Positions 18,062-26,913 are shown, counted from the stretch's first letter. The stretch: 64,000 nt of DNA from Sporomusaceae bacterium (GCA_029265905.1 JAJUGR010000011.1:1-64000); one strand, 5' to 3'. Notes: a model not told the origin generated them from the sequence alone. Program-made: numbers and translations.

Positions 18062-18716
18062 GCTTTTTGCGCCCCTTGATTGCAAACGACGTGCAGAATA
18101 AATCCGTCAAAGCGCCCTTGGCGCCGGTGGTGACAAAACGGAAGGGGTGGTAGAGCTTTTGGAAGGAGATATCCTCGAAGCCGCATTCGGCAAAAACCTG
18201 CTCCAGTTCAGCCATCGAATAGAGCTTGTCGAATTTTTTCTGCGTTTCCACCAATTTTAGCAGCTTGCGCTGGATCGACCCCCTGTGCAGCGTCTGAATC
18301 AGCAGCGTGCCGCCGGGCTTTGTCACCCGCGCCAACTCCTGCAAAACCGGCCGGTAGTTTTCAATCAGCTGAATAACGCCGATGCACAACACGACATCAA
18401 ACTTGCCGTCGGCAAACGGCAAAGCCGCCAAATCCCCGGTCTGCGTCACCAAGCCGCGCTCGGCCGCAAACGCCAGGCTTTTTTCCGAAAAATCAACGCC
18501 ATAAACGGTATTGTCCTTCACTAACGGCTCGCTGAACGCCCCGACTCCGCAGCCGGCGTCAAGAATTTCTTTGCCGGACTGGGCGCCGAGCCACCGCAAC
18601 GTGTTGTCGCGCTGCATAAAAAAGCTGGCGTCGTCAAAATAATCGGAAGCTTTGACCGATGCGCCATGCCGCTCTGCTTTTTGGTCAAAATAATTTTTCC
18701 AGGCGTCGTTACTCAT
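18054..18716 (-). CDS. class I SAM-dependent methyltransferase
   Basis: 220 residues. SAM-binding motif I is ILDAGCGVGAFSE (near 50-62), followed by an acidic post-I residue (GVDFSEKS) and a VLCIGVIQLI motif. GGAGG before the ATG. Within a glycan cluster it may methylate a sugar or a lipid carrier intermediate; substrate unknown. Confidence 0.85.
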   Translation of the reverse strand: MSNDAWKNYFDQKAERHGASVKASDYFDDASFFMQRDNTLRWLGAQSGKEILDAGCGVGAFSEPLVKDNTVYGVDFSEKSLAFAAERGLVTQTGDLAALPFADGKFDVVLCIGVIQLIENYRPVLQELARVTKPGGTLLIQTLHRGSIQRKLLKLVETQKKFDKLYSMAELEQVFAECGFEDISFQKLYHPFRFVTTGAKGALTDLFCTSFAIKGRKKRG

Positions 18717-18755
18717 AAAGTTTCCTCCAAACCGGACCTAATTTCCCCGCCGCCA

Positions 18756-19814
18756 TTATGGCAGCACGTATTTAATCAGCCGCGGACCAACAAAGTCAGT
18801 CAAAAGGCGCGGCGTTTTCTTCCACAGCTCAACCAGCGCCTGCAGCTTTTCTTTATCCGCCGGGCTGACCGAACCTTGCCCCCCGTCATAAAGAAGGTAG
18901 GTCAGTTGCCGGGGCTCGGCGCCCCACTGGGCTTTGTAGCGGTATGTACCGGATCCCGCCTGGGAACGGCCCAAATCAAGCCATTGCAAGCCCTGGCGGA
19001 TGCCAAAGCGCACGGCTTCCCAATACATGAAGCTGTTGAGGTACTGGTGGTTGTAGGCGGTCAAATTGGCGCCATAAGGATAGTACAGCGTGTTGTTGGC
19101 CGGACTCGTTACGAGCAGCATGCCGCCGACGACGTCCCCCGTTTTTTTCTCCAGCACTGTCAAGAGGTGCGCGTTGTTTGGCAGGTACTGGAAAAAGCGC
19201 TTGAAAAAAGCAAGCGACGGCGCGGGCGAACCAAGTTCATGCATGCGCCGGCAGTAAACTCGGTAAAAAGCCGCCAGATTGGCCGCATCAAACGAAACGT
19301 CAAACCAGCCGTTCTTATACACCTTGCGCACATGATTGCGGTTGCTGCCGGTCGACAAGGCCAGCACCCGTTCTTCGTCCGCCGCCAGCGGCAGCACAAA
19401 GGTAAAGTGCTGCCGCATGGCGCGCCAGCCAGGTTGCACAAAGGGCTGTGCCAGAAAGGGCTGTGCCAGAAAGCGCAGTTCCAGATAAGCGAGGTTCAAT
19501 TGCGCTTTCAGCTGCGGCAAAGCGGCCACCGCAGCTACCCGCGCTTCGTCGCTGTCGGCGCAAATGTCCAGGTAATTGATAAAGGGCAGAGCAACGCCGA
19601 CGCGTTTAAAACCGATATTTCTCCCGACCACCAGCGGAAGCAGCGCCCGCAAGCCCCCTGACTCGTCCATTATTGCATGATAGGCGCATTCATAGTCGAA
19701 CGATTCCAGCAGCACGGCCCGAAAGGCCGTTGTATGAAAGACGCAGCCCCGCGCCTCGGCCAATTCATCCCAAGCCGGCTGCAGGGCCGCTGAATAAGGC
19801 ACACATTGAAACAT
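18756..19814 (-). CDS. FemAB-family (GNAT-fold) peptidyl/aminoacyl transferase-like protein
   Basis: 352 residues. The FemAB/GNAT pattern includes a central STGSNRNHVRKVYKNGW segment and a C-terminal YLNSFMYWEAVRFGIRQGLQWLDLGRS region, similar to the FemAB-like proteins of PEP-CTERM/exosortase loci (TIGR03019). It probably adds an aminoacyl group to a surface glycan or peptidoglycan precursor. A 15-bp exact tandem duplication (19440-19469) repeats five residues (FLAQP/LAQPF). Lies 39 bp upstream of the methyltransferase. Confidence 0.8.
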   Translation of the reverse strand: MFQCVPYSAALQPAWDELAEARGCVFHTTAFRAVLLESFDYECAYHAIMDESGGLRALLPLVVGRNIGFKRVGVALPFINYLDICADSDEARVAAVAALPQLKAQLNLAYLELRFLAQPFLAQPFVQPGWRAMRQHFTFVLPLAADEERVLALSTGSNRNHVRKVYKNGWFDVSFDAANLAAFYRVYCRRMHELGSPAPSLAFFKRFFQYLPNNAHLLTVLEKKTGDVVGGMLLVTSPANNTLYYPYGANLTAYNHQYLNSFMYWEAVRFGIRQGLQWLDLGRSQAGSGTYRYKAQWGAEPRQLTYLLYDGGQGSVSPADKEKLQALVELWKKTPRLLTDFVGPRLIKYVLP

Positions 19815-19818
19815 CCCA

Positions 19819-20172
19819 TTATCCCCTCAGCCAAAAAAATACCCCAATCATAATAAAAGCGCAGCCAGCCCATTTCGTCAGACTGATCTGCTCGTGAAAA
19901 ACGAAAATCGAGACCAAAATCAAAAGCACATATTGAATGCTGGAGACAAACGTCACATAGCTCAGATCAAACTTGGCCAGGCAGTACACCCACAGAACCG
20001 CCGCCACCGCATACGTGGCGAAGCCGGCCACAATCGTCGCCGAAGTCAGGTAGGCCAGCAAAATGCTGACGATCCCGCCTTCGAAATTCACAGCCCGTCC
20101 GCCAAGCTTGAGCAGCGTGCTGGCCAGAACAGTCATGCTGACGCTGCCTAACAACAACGCGTATTTTATCAT
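19819..20172 (-). CDS. small DMT/EamA-type four-helix membrane protein
   Basis: 117 residues with four hydrophobic helices, the size of SMR and ArnE/ArnF proteins. In clusters with a GT2 enzyme such proteins are proposed to flip lipid-linked sugars across the membrane (established for ArnE/F with undecaprenyl-aminoarabinose). It overlaps the DUF2304 gene by 4 bp and ends 4 bp before the FemAB-like gene. Confidence 0.75.
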   Translation of the reverse strand: MIKYALLLGSVSMTVLASTLLKLGGRAVNFEGGIVSILLAYLTSATIVAGFATYAVAAVLWVYCLAKFDLSYVTFVSSIQYVLLILVSIFVFHEQISLTKWAGCAFIMIGVFFWLRG

Positions 20173-20555
20173 CGTTCCAACCTACTTATCCTTTGTTCCA
20201 ATTCTTCCACGCGCAGCCGCGTCAGGCCCAGTTCCTGGGCCAGCGCCTTGTTCTGCGACTTCAGATGCGAAATGCTGACGCTCATATTCAGCAAGAGCAG
20301 ATACGCGCAGGCAATCAGCATGGCAAAAAACGCTGAAGGCGCATATTCAACGCCGATCAGGCCGGCAAAGGTATCCATCAGTTCGCGCTCCAGCGACATG
20401 ACCAAGATAAAGCCGCCGATGAAAAACCAAACGAGCCCGTATTTTTCTTTCATCACCCTGGCTCTTACCATCAAAAAAACCGTCAACAAAATCAGAACGC
20501 TGAAAACAACGCCGATCAGGTGTATGCGGTCAATAGAACTCGCGCTTGCTATCAC
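20169..20555 (-). CDS. DUF2304 membrane protein
   Basis: 128 residues. Three hydrophobic segments (about 10-30, 43-60, 72-92) precede a C-terminal coiled coil of heptad-like Leu residues. DUF2304 proteins commonly follow dolichyl-phosphate-mannose-synthase-like GT2 genes, as here (4-bp gap). Start is GTG with GGTGG upstream. Function unknown; probably a partner of the GT2 enzyme at the membrane. Confidence 0.8.
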   Translation of the reverse strand: MIASASSIDRIHLIGVVFSVLILLTVFLMVRARVMKEKYGLVWFFIGGFILVMSLERELMDTFAGLIGVEYAPSAFFAMLIACAYLLLLNMSVSISHLKSQNKALAQELGLTRLRVEELEQRISRLER

Positions 20556-20559
20556 CGTG

Positions 20560-21267
20560 TCACCACCTGGTCCTAGTGTAGGAAAAAAAGATCGAGAGCA
20601 TCACCTTCGCCATGTAGTAGGGGCTCTTAATCGGGGTGATGGAGGACGCGCCGTGTTCCCGCGCCCGCATGGCGACGCCGACTTCGCAAATGCGCAAGCC
20701 GTGCTTTTTCAGCATAATAATGGCGTCCGGTTCCGGATAGTCATCCGGATAATAGCGCGCCAAGAGCTCAATGCTCCGCCGGTTGTACAGACGAAAACCG
20801 GAAGTGCTGTCCGTCACCCGCATGCCGATCAGCATGCGGAACAAATAGTAGAAGACCTTGATGCCCATGCGCCTGGCCCAAGACGTGCGAAAAGAGTCGA
20901 CGTCTAAAAAGCGCGACCCGATAACCATGTCGCAATCGGATTGCTCCATGGTCTGCATCAATTTGTCTATTTCCGCCGGAATATGTTGTCCGTCACCGTC
21001 GACCTGCACCATGCAGTGATACCCCTGTTCCCGGGCGTATTTGAAGCCAGTCTGCACAGCCCCGCCAATTCCCAGGTTGCAGGGGAGGTCGACCACCCGC
21101 ACATCGCCCGCTTGCCGGGCGCGCAGGGACGTATTGTCAACCGAGCAGTCGTTGATGACCAAAACATCGCCATTCGGGATGCTGTCCTGGGCATCCCGGA
21201 TCACCTGCATAATATTTTGCTGTTCATTGAAGGCCGGAATGACAATCAGTATTCTCCCTTTTCTCAT
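20560..21267 (-). CDS. GT2 glycosyltransferase (polyprenyl-phosphate sugar synthase type)
   Basis: 235 residues, with no membrane segment. The N-terminal ILIVIPAFNE, the nucleotide/metal motif QVDGDGQH (DxD-like, near 90) and SRFLD region match DPM1-like enzymes that load a sugar onto polyprenyl phosphate. It starts inside the 3' end of the upstream GT39-like gene (44-bp overlap), supported by GAGGGTG before the ATG. It would supply the donor used by the neighbouring membrane glycosyltransferase. Confidence 0.9.
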   Translation of the reverse strand: MRKGRILIVIPAFNEQQNIMQVIRDAQDSIPNGDVLVINDCSVDNTSLRARQAGDVRVVDLPCNLGIGGAVQTGFKYAREQGYHCMVQVDGDGQHIPAEIDKLMQTMEQSDCDMVIGSRFLDVDSFRTSWARRMGIKVFYYLFRMLIGMRVTDSTSGFRLYNRRSIELLARYYPDDYPEPDAIIMLKKHGLRICEVGVAMRAREHGASSITPIKSPYYMAKVMLSIFFSYTRTRW

Positions 21268-22534
21268 ACACCAGCACCCTCACGTAAGATTTTCCCCAGG
21301 ACAACACGCTGTTTAACACCCGTTCGCCACCGTAGGCGGCAATCATGCAAATAAACGGCACAGCCGGCGCCTTATAGCGGTACATGGCGTCAATGAACAA
21401 CACTGTGCAAAACAGGGCAACCGCTGCCACAATCAGCCACAACACCGCCGCCCGCCGGAACAGTTTGTTTCGCACCGCCGCAATCGTGCCGATCAGACAA
21501 AGCACCGGCAACTGCAGATACCAAAGCAGCTTGCCGATACCGGCGTAAGTGCGCAAATCGATCTCCCACACCCATTTGCCCCAAAAGGAAAGGGCCCGCT
21601 TTCCGTACAGGGTTATAACATTATCCCAGTTGTTGACAATAAAGCTGACAACCAGGCTGCTGCCTTCGTTAATCTGGTAGTTCGGCTTGAAGCGGAGGTC
21701 ATAAGGGGTCGGCACGTCGTATATCCAGCCTTTTGCATATACGTTATACAGCACCAGCTTGGCATTATACTCCAGCGACTGAGTAAACGGCGCGAATTTG
21801 CCCGCCGCATAGCCATAAACGCCGCCCGCAACCGACAGCAGCACCAAGGCGCCCAGCGGCAGCCGATAGCGATGCAAATAATAGCGCAGCGTCGCGCGCG
21901 GCATGCGAATCAAAATATAGAGGAAGATAAAAGCCAGGGACAAAACGCCGGTCGGCCGGAATACGGCCATATACAGCGCGCAAGCACCGAACAAGACCCG
22001 GTCCTTCGTCCGCCGCGTTTCCAGCGCCACCAGCAGCAAATAGACGCACAGCAGCTGCAAGCTGATAAAAAAGCTGTCCGACAGGATATAAAGCGTCCAC
22101 TGCGTTATTTCCCACATGCTAAAGTACATGACGCCGGCAATGACCGCCGCCATTTTGTTGAACAGCAGCTTGGTGATTTTGTAGACTAAGATCACGCTGA
22201 AGCTCGCCACAACCGCCTGCACAAACATCACGGCAATCGGCTCTTTGAAAATCGCCAGCAACAAGGCCAGCAGACTGTTGTAGCCAAAGTAGAGCACGTC
22301 GTTGATGTGCAGGCCGATTCGAAAGTCGGCAATCAACGCCCGGGCATAATCCAAATACCATTGGCTGTCGGCCGCCGGCGGAAAAGGCACCTGATCAGTC
22401 CAGCGCCAGTAAAGATGCCCGACAATCTTATTTAGCGCCAATAGCACGAGCGGAATCGTAACCACCCAGTCTTCATCTTTATAAGCACAATAAAGCTGCC
22501 GCAACCATTCCCTACCGGCCTCATAACGCTGCAC
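21224..22534 (-). CDS. polytopic GT39-like (ArnT/PMT-type) membrane glycosyltransferase
   Basis: 436 residues, about 10-11 hydrophobic helices. An acidic residue in the first periplasmic loop (PPAADSQWYLDYARAL, near 52-67) fits the catalytic Asp of GT-C enzymes, which use polyprenyl-linked sugars. Start is GTG 22534, preceded by a G-rich site; other nearby starts are possible. It likely transfers the sugar made by the downstream GT2 enzyme onto a surface acceptor. Confidence 0.8.
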   Translation of the reverse strand: MQRYEAGREWLRQLYCAYKDEDWVVTIPLVLLALNKIVGHLYWRWTDQVPFPPAADSQWYLDYARALIADFRIGLHINDVLYFGYNSLLALLLAIFKEPIAVMFVQAVVASFSVILVYKITKLLFNKMAAVIAGVMYFSMWEITQWTLYILSDSFFISLQLLCVYLLLVALETRRTKDRVLFGACALYMAVFRPTGVLSLAFIFLYILIRMPRATLRYYLHRYRLPLGALVLLSVAGGVYGYAAGKFAPFTQSLEYNAKLVLYNVYAKGWIYDVPTPYDLRFKPNYQINEGSSLVVSFIVNNWDNVITLYGKRALSFWGKWVWEIDLRTYAGIGKLLWYLQLPVLCLIGTIAAVRNKLFRRAAVLWLIVAAVALFCTVLFIDAMYRYKAPAVPFICMIAAYGGERVLNSVLSWGKSYVRVLVYEKRENTDCHSGLQ

Positions 22535-22565
22535 GGCTTCGCCATCTCCCCCGCCTTAAAATTGT

Positions 22566-23021
22566 TCAGGACCCTTGAATCACCGGCGCAGCATCGCGCA
22601 CAACAAGCGTCCCGGCCAGCCGGTCATGCAGGCAGCGGTTGCGCGGACTAAAAATAAAGAGGATGTCAATTATGCCGTAAAACGGAAAAAACCTGAGCGC
22701 CTGGTTCATAACACACCGCAGCATCACATTGGTCATAAACCCGCCGTTTTGGCCGTCAAGTTGGCGAACAATACGGATGTCACGCACCTTCTTGCCAACC
22801 GTTTGTCCGTACCTAACCAGTAAAACTGCCTGGATCGTTAAGACGGCCAGACAGTACCCGCCCATCATCGCCATGATGATCAAGGAAGGCTTCTCGCCGG
22901 CCTGAATCGACTTGGACAAAAAGAAATACAAGATGGCCTCCGGCCCCCATAACAGCACCATATCAATTACTTCCGCAATCAACCGATCGGTTTTCTTCGC
23001 CAATGGATATTGTTCTTCCAT
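22566..23021 (-). CDS. RDD-family membrane protein
   Basis: 151 residues with three or four hydrophobic helices. The family pattern is visible: an Arg in TDRLIAEVIDMVLLW near the N-terminus and Asp residues in the conserved helix and the RCLHDRLAGTLVV end. Function of the family is unclear (some act in ion transport). 31 bp upstream of the GT39-like gene, so probably the same transcript. Confidence 0.85.
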   Translation of the reverse strand: MEEQYPLAKKTDRLIAEVIDMVLLWGPEAILYFFLSKSIQAGEKPSLIIMAMMGGYCLAVLTIQAVLLVRYGQTVGKKVRDIRIVRQLDGQNGGFMTNVMLRCVMNQALRFFPFYGIIDILFIFSPRNRCLHDRLAGTLVVRDAAPVIQGS

Positions 23022-23089
23022 CTCTTCCCCGCACTTTCTCGCCTTATTTCGGAGCGTACCGAGTCGCCGTTAACCGGGCAGTCCATCTT

Positions 23090-23440
23090 TCAAGCAGGCT
23101 GATGAACGCGTTGCTTGTGCAGTTCGGCCAAGTACGCCTGGTATTTATCCACCACGATGCGCAACGAAGTCACAATCGCTTTTTTCGCCGCGCCTTGATA
23201 GACATCGTTGATCGCTTCAATTAAGTCAGCCGGATCGCTTGTCAACCGCTTGCCAACCAAAATTGAGGCAATGAATTTTTCCGCCAGCCGCGTTGACAAG
23301 GTGCACTCGACATCCACAATCGCACCGTCTTTGATGTCAACCAGAATCACCAGCCCCATAATGCCATGCAGTTCGGCGGCCACCGTTCCAGACGGCAATC
23401 TGGCGTAGCCGGAAAACAACACTATTTTGCTATCCATCAT
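23090..23440 (-). CDS. DUF3870 protein
   Basis: 116 residues, soluble. Layout (ILFSGYARLPSGT start, conserved LVGKRLTSDPADLIEAI) matches DUF3870, a Firmicutes family of unknown function. Two adjacent ATGs at 23440 and 23437 compete; GGGGCAGG precedes both. It may head the surface-glycan transcript, since RDD starts 68 bp later with no terminator seen between. Confidence 0.8.
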   Translation of the reverse strand: MMDSKIVLFSGYARLPSGTVAAELHGIMGLVILVDIKDGAIVDVECTLSTRLAEKFIASILVGKRLTSDPADLIEAINDVYQGAAKKAIVTSLRIVVDKYQAYLAELHKQRVHQPA

Positions 23441-23658
23441 CCTGCCCCTTTTCGCATTTCAATCAACAGCGCTTTCATTGCCCACCGTATCTATATTACA
23501 ACTTCTGTGCAGAAAAGAAAGAGGCAAGCCGAATCCCGCACACTTTCTCAACTTGTTTCGCCACGCTTAGCGTCGGCGGTTCCGTCATTATAACGTTGTT
23601 AATAAATTCTAACATTTCCCGAATTTGCGGTCAAGCGCTCCGCGCTCAGGCATGGCAA

Positions 23659-23687
23659 AAGGCCGCCGGTGTTGTGCCGGCGGCCTT
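23659..23687 (-). terminator. terminator of the dicarboxylate symporter gene
   Basis: An 11-bp GC-rich perfect stem with a 7-nt loop and TTTTGCC after it on the minus strand, about 20 bp after the stop. No gene is seen in 23441-23658. Confidence 0.85.
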
Positions 23688-23708
23688 CTTAACCCTACCT
23701 ACATGCAA

Positions 23709-25007
23709 TTAGCTTCTTGCGGCTTCTTCCGCATCCATTTCCGCATCCGTCACAGTGACGGTCGAACTGACCAATTTAGCAATAACCAAGTCGCCGGATA
23801 CGTTCAGGGTCGTTCTGCACATATCCAGGAAGCGGTCAACACCAAGGATCAGGCCGATACCTTCGGGCGGAATGCCGACCTGGTTCAGCAAGATAACGAT
23901 CAGGGGCAGCGAACCGCCCGGCACGCCGGCCGTACCGACGCCGGCCAGCACCGCCATCAACACGACGAGAAGCTGGCTTTCCAAGGACAGGTTGACGCCA
24001 TATACCTGGGCCAGGAAGAGCACGACGACGCCTTCGAAAAGAGCCGTGCCGTTTTGGTTGGCGGACGCGCCAATCGTCAGGACAAAGCGGGAAATGCGGG
24101 GCGGCAGTTTCAAGACATTCTCAGCGCAATTGAGCGCAACCGGCAGCGTCGCATTCGAGGAGGCGGTCGAGAAGGCGTACACGTAGACTTCCTTGCATTG
24201 TTTGAAGAATTCAAACGGGGACGTGCGGGCGATAAGCTTGAGGCAAGCACCATACACGACGAACTGCTGGATCAGCAGGCCCAAGACGACGACGCCGGCG
24301 AAGGCCGCCACGTTCGCCAGGAAGCCGGCGCCCAGACGGTACGTCGTGTTGAACACCAGGGAGAAAATAGCATACGGCGCCAGTTTCATCGCCCCGGCAA
24401 TAACCTTCAAAGAAGCTTCGAAAATCGCATTGAGGACTTTGAGCATCGGATGATCTTCATCTTGAATGACCAGGCTAAGAGCGTAGCCGAAGATCAAGGC
24501 GAACACCATCAGCGCAATGATTTCGCCGCCGAAGGCGCGGGCGGCGGAGTCGATCGGGTTTTGCGGAACCAAGTCGACAAAATATTGATACCACGGTTTA
24601 TTCGCGGCCGCAGCAACATTCTTTTGAATCGCGATAACGGAGGCGTTTTCCGCTAATTTACTCAAGTCAAAATTCGAGCCAACACCCGGTTTGAGCAAGT
24701 TGGTCAGCCCGACGGAAACAAAAACGGCCAAGGAACTCAACAGCAGGGTGAACGACATGGATTTGCCCGCTACCTTGCCGAGGCCGCGGCCGGCGCCCAG
24801 TTCATAAACGCCCATCATCAAGGCCGTGACCAAGAGCGGCACGACGACCATGAAGATGATGCGAAGCCAGAACGCGCCAACAAAGGAGCATACTTCCGTA
24901 ACAAATTTCATGAACGGGAAAGAGGCCTGTGGTAAGTTATAATAGCCAAAAAGACCGAGGGCAACGCCCAGAACAAAGCCAAGCAATAATTTGTTGTGTT
25001 GCTTCAT
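23709..25007 (-). CDS. dicarboxylate/amino acid:cation symporter (DAACS family)
   Basis: 432 residues with eight membrane helices and two re-entrant loops expected. Signature elements: serine-rich STASSNATLPVAL (HP1, near 265), NQNGTALFEG (near 305) and GTAGVPGGSLPL (HP2, near 345). It imports C4-dicarboxylates, glutamate or aspartate with sodium or protons. AGGAGG precedes the ATG. Single-gene unit whose upstream region carries a 17-bp tandem repeat array. Confidence 0.93.
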   Translation of the reverse strand: MKQHNKLLLGFVLGVALGLFGYYNLPQASFPFMKFVTEVCSFVGAFWLRIIFMVVVPLLVTALMMGVYELGAGRGLGKVAGKSMSFTLLLSSLAVFVSVGLTNLLKPGVGSNFDLSKLAENASVIAIQKNVAAAANKPWYQYFVDLVPQNPIDSAARAFGGEIIALMVFALIFGYALSLVIQDEDHPMLKVLNAIFEASLKVIAGAMKLAPYAIFSLVFNTTYRLGAGFLANVAAFAGVVVLGLLIQQFVVYGACLKLIARTSPFEFFKQCKEVYVYAFSTASSNATLPVALNCAENVLKLPPRISRFVLTIGASANQNGTALFEGVVVLFLAQVYGVNLSLESQLLVVLMAVLAGVGTAGVPGGSLPLIVILLNQVGIPPEGIGLILGVDRFLDMCRTTLNVSGDLVIAKLVSSTVTVTDAEMDAEEAARS

Positions 25008-25034
25008 GTTATTCCTCCTAATAAACTATTTGAT

Positions 25035-25102
25035 CAACCACCGTGCAAAGACACCCCTTGTGCATAAGCAACCACCGTGCAAAGGCAACCACCATGCAAA
25101 GA
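25035..25102. repeat. four tandem 17-bp repeats upstream of the symporter gene
   Basis: Units begin at 25035, 25052, 25069 and 25086 with consensus CAACCACCGTGCAAAGA. Copies 1, 3 and 4 differ at no more than two positions; copy 2 is degenerate but keeps GTGCA. The array starts 28 bp before the symporter ATG and may be a regulator-binding array or simple expansion. Confidence 0.8.
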
Positions 25103-25409
25103 CAACAAAACCTTCCCTAATCCATTGACGTCCTCGTTGCCGCTATCTCCTCCCATCTATACAATATTCTTACAAGAGGATAATCCATTTTGGTCATAAT
25201 GTCCAGCCCAAGCATGAACATCATCCTATGAATTCATTATACTACCTCCGTCTGATTTTTTGCAATTTTTCGACAGTGTAGCTTCCGGTATGTTTCTGTA
25301 CTTTTCAGTATTTTTGTTCAATAACGCCACGTTTTGTTTCAAGAAAATAGACAAAAGAGACAAAATGTTTCTTATTACCCGGCTTTGTATTATCCTGAAT
25401 AGCGAAGAG

Positions 25410-25435
25410 GACAGGTCAGATTATTCTAACCTGTC
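25410..25435. promoter_or_regulatory. palindrome in the leader of the CitM-type transporter gene
   Basis: GACAGGTCAGA and TCTAACCTGTC form an 11-bp inverted repeat (one mismatch) around TTAT, 17 bp downstream of a candidate -10 (TATTAT, 25388-25393). There is no T run, so an operator is more likely than a terminator. Confidence 0.5.
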
Positions 25436-25543
25436 AGATATTTCAACTTCATTACACCGTGAAGGGAGGCAGCGGTTTCCCCAAGCAATCCTGGTCTTCA
25501 TTTTAAAAGCTACGCAAAAAATCAACTTTAAGGAGGCGTTCCA

Positions 25544-26860
25544 ATGCTTTCAACCTCAACGATTGCCCTTGCTGGGTTTGTGATGATCATGGTGTTCATG
25601 GTCCTCATCATGACCAAACGCATGTCCGCGATGGTCGCTCTTATTCTTGTTCCGCTTGCATTCGCGCTTATTATGGGTTACAACAAAGGCCTTGGCAAAA
25701 TGATGATGGATGGCGTTAAAAAAGTTGCTCCGACCGGTATCATGATCTGCTTTGCTATCCTCTTCTTTGGCATCATGATCGATGCCGGCCTGTTTGATCC
25801 GCTGATCGAAAAAATCCTCAAAGCCGTTAAAGGCGACCCGGTTAAAATCACTGTCGGCACCGCGCTCTTGGCAGCGCTCGTTTCGCTCGACGGCGACGGT
25901 TCCACGACTTACCTTGTTACCACGACGGCGATGATTGCCGTTCACAGACGCGTCGGCATGAACCCGATGATCCTGCCGGCCATCACCTTGATGATGAACA
26001 GCGTTATGAACATCCTACCTTGGGGCGGCCCGACCGGCCGCGTACTGAGCGCCCTGCACCTGGAAGTCGGCGAAGTCTTCACCCCGTTCATTCCGGCCAT
26101 GGTCCTCGGCACTGTTTGGGTCATGTTCCTGGCTTGGAGATGGGGCACCGCTGAGCGCAACCGCCTCGGCGTCGTCAACCTCGAGGCCATTGCCGACGAA
26201 GCCGGCTCTGTTTCTGAAGTTGATCCGGAAGTGGAAAAACTCAAACGCCCGCACCTCTTCAAAGTTAACCTGTTCCTGACGGTCGCCCTGTTGGTGGCCC
26301 TTGTTGTCGAAGTCTTCCCGCTGGCGATCCTGTTCATGATCGGCACCGCAATTGCCCTGATGGTCAACTACAAGAGCCTTAAAGAGCAAGGCGAGCGCGT
26401 CACGGCCAACGGCGCCAACGCCATGTCTGTTGTCGGCCTGATCTTTGCCGCCGGCATCTTCATGGGCATCATGGACGGTACGAAAATGGGCGCCGCGATG
26501 GCCAAAACGATCATCGAGTCCATCCCGGCTTCCATGGGACCGCATTTCGGCTCCATCTGCGCTGTCTTGAGCTTGCCTGGCACGTTCTTCATGACTAACG
26601 ACGCTTTCTACTTCGGCGTACTGCCGGTCTTGGCCAAAGCAGCAGCCGCTTACGGCATCTCCGCTGCTGAAATGGGCCGCGCCGCCTTGGTCGGCCAGGG
26701 TGCCCACTTGCTCAGCCCGCTGGTTGCTTCCACCTACCTCTTGGTCGGCATTAACAATGTCGAGTTCGGCGATCTGCAAAAGTTTGCTTTGCTGCCGGCT
26801 GTCAGCATCTCTGTCATCTGGTTCATTTACTTCATATCGGTTGGTCTGATCCACCTGTAA
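25544..26860 (+). CDS. CitMHS-family citrate:cation symporter-like transporter
   Basis: 438 residues, about 12 helices. The family signature SLDGDGSTTYLVTTTAM lies near 125-142, and a second conserved block LPGTFFMTNDAFYFGVLP near 348. CitM-type proteins import metal-citrate complexes with protons. Members near this group may take other hydroxy acids. AGGAGG precedes the ATG. Codon choice is AT-tolerant and highly regular, suggesting good expression. Separate unit closed by a strong terminator. Confidence 0.9.
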   Translation: MLSTSTIALAGFVMIMVFMVLIMTKRMSAMVALILVPLAFALIMGYNKGLGKMMMDGVKKVAPTGIMICFAILFFGIMIDAGLFDPLIEKILKAVKGDPVKITVGTALLAALVSLDGDGSTTYLVTTTAMIAVHRRVGMNPMILPAITLMMNSVMNILPWGGPTGRVLSALHLEVGEVFTPFIPAMVLGTVWVMFLAWRWGTAERNRLGVVNLEAIADEAGSVSEVDPEVEKLKRPHLFKVNLFLTVALLVALVVEVFPLAILFMIGTAIALMVNYKSLKEQGERVTANGANAMSVVGLIFAAGIFMGIMDGTKMGAAMAKTIIESIPASMGPHFGSICAVLSLPGTFFMTNDAFYFGVLPVLAKAAAAYGISAAEMGRAALVGQGAHLLSPLVASTYLLVGINNVEFGDLQKFALLPAVSISVIWFIYFISVGLIHL

Positions 26861-26869
26861 GAAGTGCAA

Positions 26870-26909
26870 AAAAAAGACGCTTGTCGCAATTGCGACAAGC
26901 GTCTTTTTT
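26870..26909. terminator. bidirectional terminator between the CitM-type gene and the ato operon
   Basis: A perfect 40-bp palindrome (20-bp arms) flanked by A6 and T6. It can end the plus-strand transporter and the minus-strand ato operon. Confidence 0.92.
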
Positions 26910-26913
26910 CCCT

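Larger units (their letters stand above)
25008..25543. other. 536-bp intergenic region between two divergent transporter genes
   Basis: No gene found. It holds the 17-bp repeat array (25035-25102), an AT-rich stretch with TATACT near 25238, a candidate -10 TATTAT at 25388-25393 and a palindrome at 25410-25435 in the probable leader of the CitM-type gene. I found no acceptable sigma-54 site: CGTCTGATTTTTTGCA near 25256-25264 lacks the essential GG of the -24 box. Confidence 0.7.

Noticed and set aside
25035-25102. CRISPR array
   Set aside because: Repeats are 17 bp, contiguous, without spacers, and no cas gene is near.
25252-25268. Possible sigma-54 site ending in TTTTTTGCA before the CitM-type gene
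   Set aside because: The -24 position reads CGTCTG, not TGGCAC.
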